Below are positions 58,601-64,000 of a stretch of 64,000 nucleotides of DNA, in pieces. The translations under genes were made by a program, and so were the position numbers. The stretch is taken from NCBI GenBank assembly GCA_963965975.1, contig OZ014422.1:6365701-6429700 (forward strand), written 5' to 3'. Positions within the stretch are counted from its first letter, which is position 1; every line of letters starts with the position of its first letter. Under the pieces are notes generated by a model that made no database searches, was not told where the DNA came from, and saw nothing but the letters and a program-made list of their open reading frames with translations. The stretch comes from Xestospongia bergquistia. Lineage: Eukaryota; Porifera; Demospongiae; Haplosclerida; Petrosiidae.

Positions 58601-61600
58601 GATTAATAGAACATTTAACAGCAATGATTTTAATGTTACTTAACAAGGACCTATAAGTCTAACTTCATAAAAAATTTCACGTGATTTGATGACTTTACTT
58701 GATTCTTCATTTTTAACGAAAAACCATGTACTTTAATCCATGGTTTTTTGAAAATGGTCAAACATAATAGGTAACGAAATCACTTGAAATTTTTTATGAA
58801 GTTAGTTATATATGTCCTTGTTAAACTGAGTAATTTGTTGTGCTAAGAAATGTTGTTAAAATCTATAAAAAATTAATGATATTCAATTATTATCTTTTTT
58901 TACATTAATGTACATGTACTAGTAAAAATACAAACAATTATATAATTTTTAAATGATTAATAGAACATTTAACAGCAATGATATTAATGTTACTTAACAA
59001 GGACCTATAAGTCTAACTTCATAAAAAATTTCATGTGATTTGATGACTTTACTTAATTCTTCATTTTTAAAAAATAACCATGTACTTTAATCCATGGTTT
59101 TTTGAAAATGGTCAAACATAATAGGTAACGAATTCACTTGAAATTTTTTATGAAGTTAGCTATATATGTTCTTGTTAAACTGAGTAATTTGTTGTGCTAA
59201 GAAATGTTGTTAAAATCTTTAAAAAATTAAAGATATTCATTGATTATCTTTTTTTACATTAATGTACATGTACTAGTAAAAATACTAACAATTATATAAT
59301 TTTTAAATGATTAATAGAACATTTAACAGCAATGATATTAATGTTACTTAACAAGGACCTATAAGTCTAACTTCATAAAAAATTTCATGTGATTTAATGA
59401 CTTTACTTGATTCTTCATTTTTAAAGAAAAACCATGTACTTTAATCCATGGTTTTTTAGAACTGGTCAAACATAATAGGTAAAGAAATCACTTGAAATTT
59501 TTTATGGAGTTAGCTATATATGTCCTTGTTAAACTGAGTAATTTGTTGTGCTAAGAAATGTTGTTAAAATCTTTAAAAAATTAAAGATATTCATTGATTA
59601 CCTTGTTCATATTAATGTACATGTACTAGTAAAAATACAAACAATTTTATAATTTTTAAATGATTAATAGTACATTTAACAGCAATGATTTTAATGTTAC
59701 TTAAGAAGGACCTATAAGTCTAACTTCATAAAAAATTTCATGTGATTTGATGACTTTACTTAATTCTTCATTTTTAAAAAATAACCATGTACTTTAATCC
59801 ATGGTTTTTTGAAAATGGTCAAACATAATAGGTAACGAAATCACTTGAAATTTTTTATGAAGTTAGTTATATATGTCCTTGTTAAACTGAGTAATTTGTT
59901 GTGCTAAGAAATGTTGTTAAAATCTATAAAAAATTAATGATATTCATTGATTACCTTGTTCATATTAATGTACATGTACTAGTAAAAATACAAACAATTA
60001 TATAATTTTTAAATGATTAATAGAACATTTAACAGCAATGATTTTAATGTTACTTAACAAGGACCTATAAGTCTAACTTCATAAAAAATTTCATGTGATT
60101 TGATGACTTTACTTAATTATTCATTTTTAAAAAATAACCATGTACTTTAATCCATGGTTTTTTGAAAATGGTCAAACATAATAGGTAACGAATTCACTTG
60201 AAATTTTTTATGAAGTTAGCTATATATGTCCTTGTTAAACTGAGTAATTTGTTGTGCTGAGAAATGTTGTTAATATCTTTAAAAAATTAAAGATATTCAT
60301 TGATTATCTTTTTTTACATTAATGTACATGTACTAGTAAAAATACAAACAATTATATAATTTTTAAATGATTAATAGAACATTTAACAGCAATGATTTTA
60401 ATGTTACTTAACAAGGACCTATAAGTCTAACTTCATAAAAAATTTCACGTGATTTGATGACTTTACTTGATTCTTCATTTTTAAGGAAAAACCATGTACT
60501 TTAATCCATGGTTTTTTGAAAATGGTCAAACATAATAGGTAACGAAATCACTTGAAATTTTTTATGAAGTTAGTTATATATGTCCTTGTTAAACTGAGTA
60601 ATTTGTTGTGCTAAGAAATGTTGTTAAAATCTATAAAAAATTAAAGATATTCATTGATTACCTTTTTTTACATTAATGTACATGTACTAGTATAAATACA
60701 AACAATTATATAATTTTTAAATGATTAATAGTACATTTAACAGCAGAGATATTAATGTTACTTAACAAGGACCTATACGTCTAACTTCATAAAAAATTTC
60801 AAGTGATTTGATGACTTTACTTAATTATTCATTTTTAAAGAAAAACCATGTGCTTTAATCCATGGTTTTTTAAAACTGGTCAAACATAATAGGTAACGAA
60901 ATCACTTGAAATTTTTTATGAAGTTAGCTATATATGTCCTTGTTAAACTGAGTAATTTGTTGTGCTAAGAAATGTTGTTAAAATCTATAAAAAATTAAAA
61001 ATATTCATTGATTATCTTTTTTTTACTTTAATGTACATGTACTAGTAAAAATACAAACAATTATATAATTTTTAAATGATTAATAGAACATTTAACAGCA
61101 ATGATATTAATGTTACTTAACAAGGACCTATAAGTCTAACTTCATAAAAAATTTCAAGTGATTTGATGACTTTACTTGATTTATAAAGAAAAACCATGTA
61201 CTTTAATCCATGGTTTTTTAATACAGGTCAAACATAATAGGTAACGAAATCACTTGAAATTTTTTATGAAGTTAGTTATATATGTCCTTGTTAAACTGAG
61301 TAATTTGTTGTGCTAAGAAATGTTGTTAAAATCTATAAAAAATTAAAGATATTCATTGATTACCTTTTTTTACATTAATGTACATGTACTAGTATAAATA
61401 CAAACAATTATATAATTTTTAAATGATTAATAGTACATTTAACAGCAGAGATATTAATGTTACTTAACAAGGACCTATACGTCTAACTTCATAAAAAATT
61501 TCAAGTGATTTGATGACTTTACTTAATTCTTCATTTTTAAAGAAAAACCATGTGCTTTAATCCATGGTTTTTTAAAACTGGTCAAACATAATAGGTAACG

Positions 61601-63895
61601 AAATCACTTGAAATTTATTATGAAATTAGCTATATATGTCATTATTAAACTGAGTAATTTGTTGTGCTAAGAATTGCTGTGAAAATCTATTAAAAATTAA
61701 AGATATTCATTGATTACCTTTTTTTACATTAATGTACATGTACTAGTAAAAATACAAACAATTATATAATTTTTAAATGATTAATAGTACATTTAACAGC
61801 AATGATATTAATGTTACTTAACAAGGACCTATAAGTCTAACTTCATAACAAAATTCAAGTGATTTGATGACTTTACTTAATTATTCATTTTTAAAGAAAA
61901 ACCATGTACTTTAATCCATGGTTTTTTAAAAATGATCAAACATAATAGGTAACGAAATTACTTGAAATTTTTTATGAAGTTAGCTATGTATGTCCTTGTT
62001 AAACTGAGTAATTTGTTGTGCTAAGAAATGTTATTAAAATCTATAAAAAAATTAAAGATATTCATTGATTACCTTCTTTTACATTAATGTACATGTACAT
62101 GTAAAAATACAAACAATTTTATATTTTTTAAATGATTAATAGAACATTTAACAGCAATGATTTTAATGTTACTTAACAAGGACCTATAAGTCTAACTTCA
62201 TTAAAAATTTCATGTGATTTGATGACTTTACTTAATTATTCATTTTTAAAAAATAACCATGTACTTTAATCCATGGTTTTTTGAAAATGGTCAAACATAA
62301 TAGGTAACGAATTCACTTGAAATTTTTTATGAAGTTAGCTATATATGTCCTTGTTAAACTGAATAATTTGTTGTGCTAAGAAATGTTGTTAATATCTTTA
62401 AAAAATTAAAGATATTCATTGATTATCTTTTTTTACATTAATATACAAGTACTAGTAAAAATACAAACAAATATAATAATTTTTAAATGAATAATAGAAA
62501 ACTTAACAACAGTGATATTAATGTTACTTAACAAGGACCTATAAGTCTAACTTCATAAAACATTTCAAGTGATTTGATGACTTTACTTAATTCTTCATTT
62601 TTAAAGAAAAACATGTACTTTAATCCATGGTTTTTCAAAACTGGTTAAACATAATAGGTAACGAAATTACTTGAAATTTTTTATGAAGTTAGTTATATAT
62701 GTCCTTGTTAAACTGAGTAATTTGTTGTGCTAAGAAATGTTGTTAAAATCTTTAAAAAATTAAAGATATTCATTGATTATCTTTTTTACATTGATGTACA
62801 TGTACTAGTAAAAATACAAACAATTATATAATTTTTAAATGATTAATAGAACATTTAACAGCAATGATATTAATGTTACTTAACAAGGACCTATAAGTCT
62901 AACTTCATAAAAAATTTCATGTGATTTAATGACTTTACTTGATTCTTCATTTTTAAAGAAAAACCATGTACTTTAATCCATGGTTTTTTTGAACTGGTCA
63001 AACATAATAGGTAACGAAATCACTTGAAATTTTTTATGGAGTTAGCTATATATGTCCTTGTTAAACTGAGTAATTTGTTGTGCTAAAACATGTTGTTAAA
63101 ATCTTTAAAAAATTAAAGATATTCATTGATTACCTTGTTCATATTAATGTACATGTACTAGTAAAAATACAAACAATTTTATATTTTTTAAATGATTAAT
63201 AGAACATTTAACAGCAATGATTTTAATGTTACTTAACAAGGACCTATAAGTCTAACTTCATAAAAAATTTCATGTGATTTGATGACTTTACTTAATTCTT
63301 CATTTTTAAAAAATAACCATGTACTTTAATCCATGGTTTTTTGAAAATGGTCAAACATAATAGGTAACGAATTCACTTGACATTTTTTATGAAGTTAGCT
63401 ATATATGTCCTTGTTAAACTGAGTAATTTGTTGTGCTAAGAAATGTTGTTAAAATCTATAAAAAATTAAAGATATTCATTGATTATCTTTTTTTACTTTA
63501 ATATACATGTACTAGTAAAAATACAAACAATTATATAATTTTTAAATGATTAATAGAACATTTAACAGCAATGATTTTAATGTTACTTAACAAGGACCTA
63601 TAAGTCTAACTTCATAAAAAATTTCAAGTGATTTGATGACTTTACTTAATTCTTCATTTTTAAAGAAAAACCATGTACTTTAATCCATGGTTTTTTAAAA
63701 CTGGTCAAACATAATAGGTAACGAAATGACTTGAAATTTTTTATGAAGTTAGCTATATATGTCCTTGTTAAACTGAGTAATTTGTTGTGCTAAGAAAGGT
63801 TGTTAAAATCTATAAAAAATTAAAGATATTCATTGATTACCTTTTTTTTATATTAATTTACATGTACTAGTAAAAATACAAACAATTATATAATT
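49622..63895. repeat. Satellite array, about 352 bp monomer, about 40 copies
   Basis: Head-to-tail monomers fill 14.3 kb. The marker TGCTAAGAAATGTTG recurs at 346-353 bp steps at the left end (AAGAAATG at about 49627, 49979, 50325, 50678). Monomers are very AT-rich and differ by scattered substitutions and small indels. Each includes TTAATGTACATGTACTAGTA, GACCTATAAGTCTAAC and a foldback of about 147 bp. There is no coding capacity. It could be pericentromeric or heterochromatic DNA, or a repeat-filled mobile element. Confidence 0.95.
49793..49939. repeat. Foldback unit inside each satellite monomer (first copy)
   Basis: The outer arms CTAACTTCATAAAAAAATTC..GTGATTT and AAATCAC..TTTATGAGGTTAG are near-perfect inverted copies of about 29 bp. 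An inner pair AAAAACCAT(G) / CATGGTTTT surrounds TACTTTAATC. The same layout recurs in each monomer, so the satellite probably arose from a MITE-like sequence. Confidence 0.8.
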
Positions 63896-64000
63896 GCACA
63901 CTCACATCAAAACAACTGACGATAGTATTTGTAATAATTTGACACACTTGAATATCATACTGTCGTTCAAGTTCAAAATCTCAATAGCCAGCAATAAGAG
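63896..64000. mobile_element. Right boundary element of the satellite array (Y then X, cut by window end)
   Basis: Sequence after the last, truncated monomer (CACATCAAAACAACTGACGA..CACACTTGAATATCATACTG, shortened) matches the Y element at 49482-49563, then CCAGCAATAAGAG begins an X copy. Same orientation as on the left. Confidence 0.8.

Noticed and set aside
49622-63895. CRISPR or coding repeat in the 14 kb array
   Set aside because: Monomers are 350 bp, AT-rich, full of stops and conserved along their full length: a satellite.
1-64000. tRNA, rRNA, riboswitch or bacterial operon signals
   Set aside because: None seen by eye; the window has spliceosomal introns and animal-type genes. A tRNAscan or Rfam search would be decisive.

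Overview
The window looks like nuclear DNA of an early-branching animal, most likely a demosponge. It is AT-rich. Genes are intron-rich, with many 45-60 nt GT-AG introns and symmetric phase-1 exons. The domains include Death, CARD, ZU5, ribonuclease-inhibitor-type leucine-rich repeats (LRR) and a tyrosine-kinase-like kinase. Sponge assignment is an inference from gene style and domain mix; no search was run.

Layout. (1) 1.6-11.3 kb is a sugar-modification block: a sulfotransferase and a double-domain glycosyltransferase (GT1) on the minus strand, a divergent DegT-type sugar aminotransferase on the plus strand, a convergent paralogous glycosyltransferase (GT2), then a decayed GT fragment. (2) 11.8-36.3 kb holds four tandem plus-strand paralogues (A-D). 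Splice-by-splice reading gives open frames of about 1029, 1335, 892 and 1234 aa. Each has Death domain, CARD-like domain, a conserved module I do not recognise (module X) and a coiled coil built from very small symmetric exons. A, C and D end in LRRs. B ends in ZU5, a UPA-like segment and a CARD, the order seen in the C-terminal half of NLRP1/CARD8. No NACHT is present. (3) 38.4-42.5 kb has an orphan ORF, detached coiled-coil cassettes from gene D, a DegT pseudogene and GT3. The convergent DegT/GT pair therefore occurs on both sides of the receptor cluster. (4) 46.4-48.1 kb is a two-exon protein kinase on the minus strand. (5) 49.6-63.9 kb is an approximately 352 bp satellite of about 40 copies. 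Each monomer carries an internal foldback, and the array is bounded on both sides by the same short element.

How the genes may work together (inference). The A-D proteins look like cytosolic death-fold adaptors or receptors that share an N-terminal signalling half and exchange C-terminal sensor or effector halves. The GT, aminotransferase and sulfotransferase genes could make an amino-sugar-containing sulfated glycan. Both gene sets show recent duplication, deletion and exon shuffling, so the locus appears to be evolving fast.

The most striking items are the exact 63 nt exon plus 52 nt intron array in gene D (7 copies, 21 residues or three heptads each), the FIIND-like ZU5-UPA-CARD tail of gene B with Gln-Phe-Ser where the autoprocessing His-Phe-Ser would lie, and the visible recombination joints between paralogues.
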